DNA of 41,594 bases from an uncultured Clostridium sp. (GTDB lineage: Bacteria; Bacillota; Clostridia; Lachnospirales; Lachnospiraceae), in the NCBI GenBank assembly GCA_938036545.1, contig CALHQJ010000093.1:1-41594 (forward strand). Reading direction: 5' to 3'. Shown one piece after another: positions 41,524-41,594 of this stretch. The number at the start of each line of letters is the position of its first letter. Position 1 is the stretch's first letter. The translations under genes were made by a program, and so were the position numbers. Under the pieces are notes generated by a model, which made no database searches, was not told where the DNA came from, and saw nothing but the letters and a program-made list of their open reading frames with translations.

Positions 41524-41594
41524 GTAACTGTTCAGGACTGGGCATCTTCTTGTCCGGCAAAGCCGGACAAGAAGTCTCGGAGATTCCTCCGATA
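41524..41594 (-). repeat. Structured repeat element, copy D (cut by window edge, inverted)
   Basis: Starts with the terminal repeat GTAACTGTTCAGGACTGGGC (41524-41543). Hairpin 3 follows as CTTCTTGTCCGGC (41546-41558) with GCCGGACAAGAAG (41562-41574), a perfect 13-bp stem. Hairpin 2 is TCGGAG-ATTC-CTCCGA (41577-41592). The order is the reverse of copies A and C, so this copy is inverted. Hairpin 1 and the other end lie past the window. Confidence 0.8.

Noticed and set aside
1..41594. CRISPR array, tRNA, rRNA, prophage or transposase gene
   Set aside because: I saw no regularly spaced repeats, no cloverleaf with CCA or T-arm sequence, and no integrase or transposase reading anywhere in the window.

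Overview
The window looks like chromosome of a spore-forming, low-to-mid-GC Firmicute, most likely a gut Clostridium of the Lachnospiraceae type. The reasons are the gpr-spoIIP sporulation pair, an hrcA-grpE-dnaK-dnaJ operon behind a perfect CIRCE element, strong AGGAGG ribosome sites with several TTG/GTG starts, sigma-A promoters of the TTGACA/TATAAT kind, and GerMN, 3D-domain and DegV proteins. The genus is inference; no rRNA or tRNA gene is present to fix it.

Layout. 1-1008: the start of prmA and a MarR regulator. 1009-2560: a divergent promoter region with an 18-bp perfect palindrome, then citrate synthase. 2576-8646: a five-gene polyamine operon (speA, speE, speB, carboxyspermidine-type dehydrogenase, nspC), tightly overlapped and preceded by a structured leader of about 430 nt that ends in an intrinsic terminator just upstream of the speA ribosome site. 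8657-15025: a transglutaminase-like gene attached to the heat-shock operon. 15064-17360: two repeat elements, then two paralogous secreted 3D-domain proteins. 17318-22659: lepA-hemW, a probable structured RNA of about 235 nt, and a mutS2-like gene broken by two frameshifts. 22693-25013: gpr and spoIIP. 25099-26190: rpsT, a deletion scar made of two gene stumps, and a 47-residue membrane protein. 26194-34669: an ABC transporter, DegV, an orphan histidine kinase, a GerMN lipoprotein, holA and comEC, all on the minus strand in close series. 34741-37970: a repeat copy, an alpha/beta hydrolase fused to a membrane domain, and a zinc-ribbon membrane protein. 38034-39559: a decayed ATPase/TOPRIM pair resembling a defence system. 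39721-41594: a fructokinase, an M15 peptidase, and a repeat copy cut by the window edge.

How the parts fit. The polyamine operon should convert arginine to agmatine, putrescine and spermidine. It carries both an aminopropyltransferase (speE) and the carboxyspermidine route but no speD in the window. The leader and its terminator suggest control by transcription attenuation. HrcA should repress its own operon at the CIRCE box. The MarR protein and citrate synthase probably share the palindrome as an operator.

Most notable. (1) A family of intergenic elements at 15064, 15218, 34741 and 41524. Their terminal inverted repeats and hairpins keep pairing while their sequences differ between copies. 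(2) The speA leader, which has two mutually exclusive helices and a terminal terminator and matches no riboswitch class I can recognise. (3) The hemW-mutS2 RNA at 19249-19482. (4) Several broken genes: mutS2, the HxlR/flavin reductase scar and the ATPase/TOPRIM remnant.
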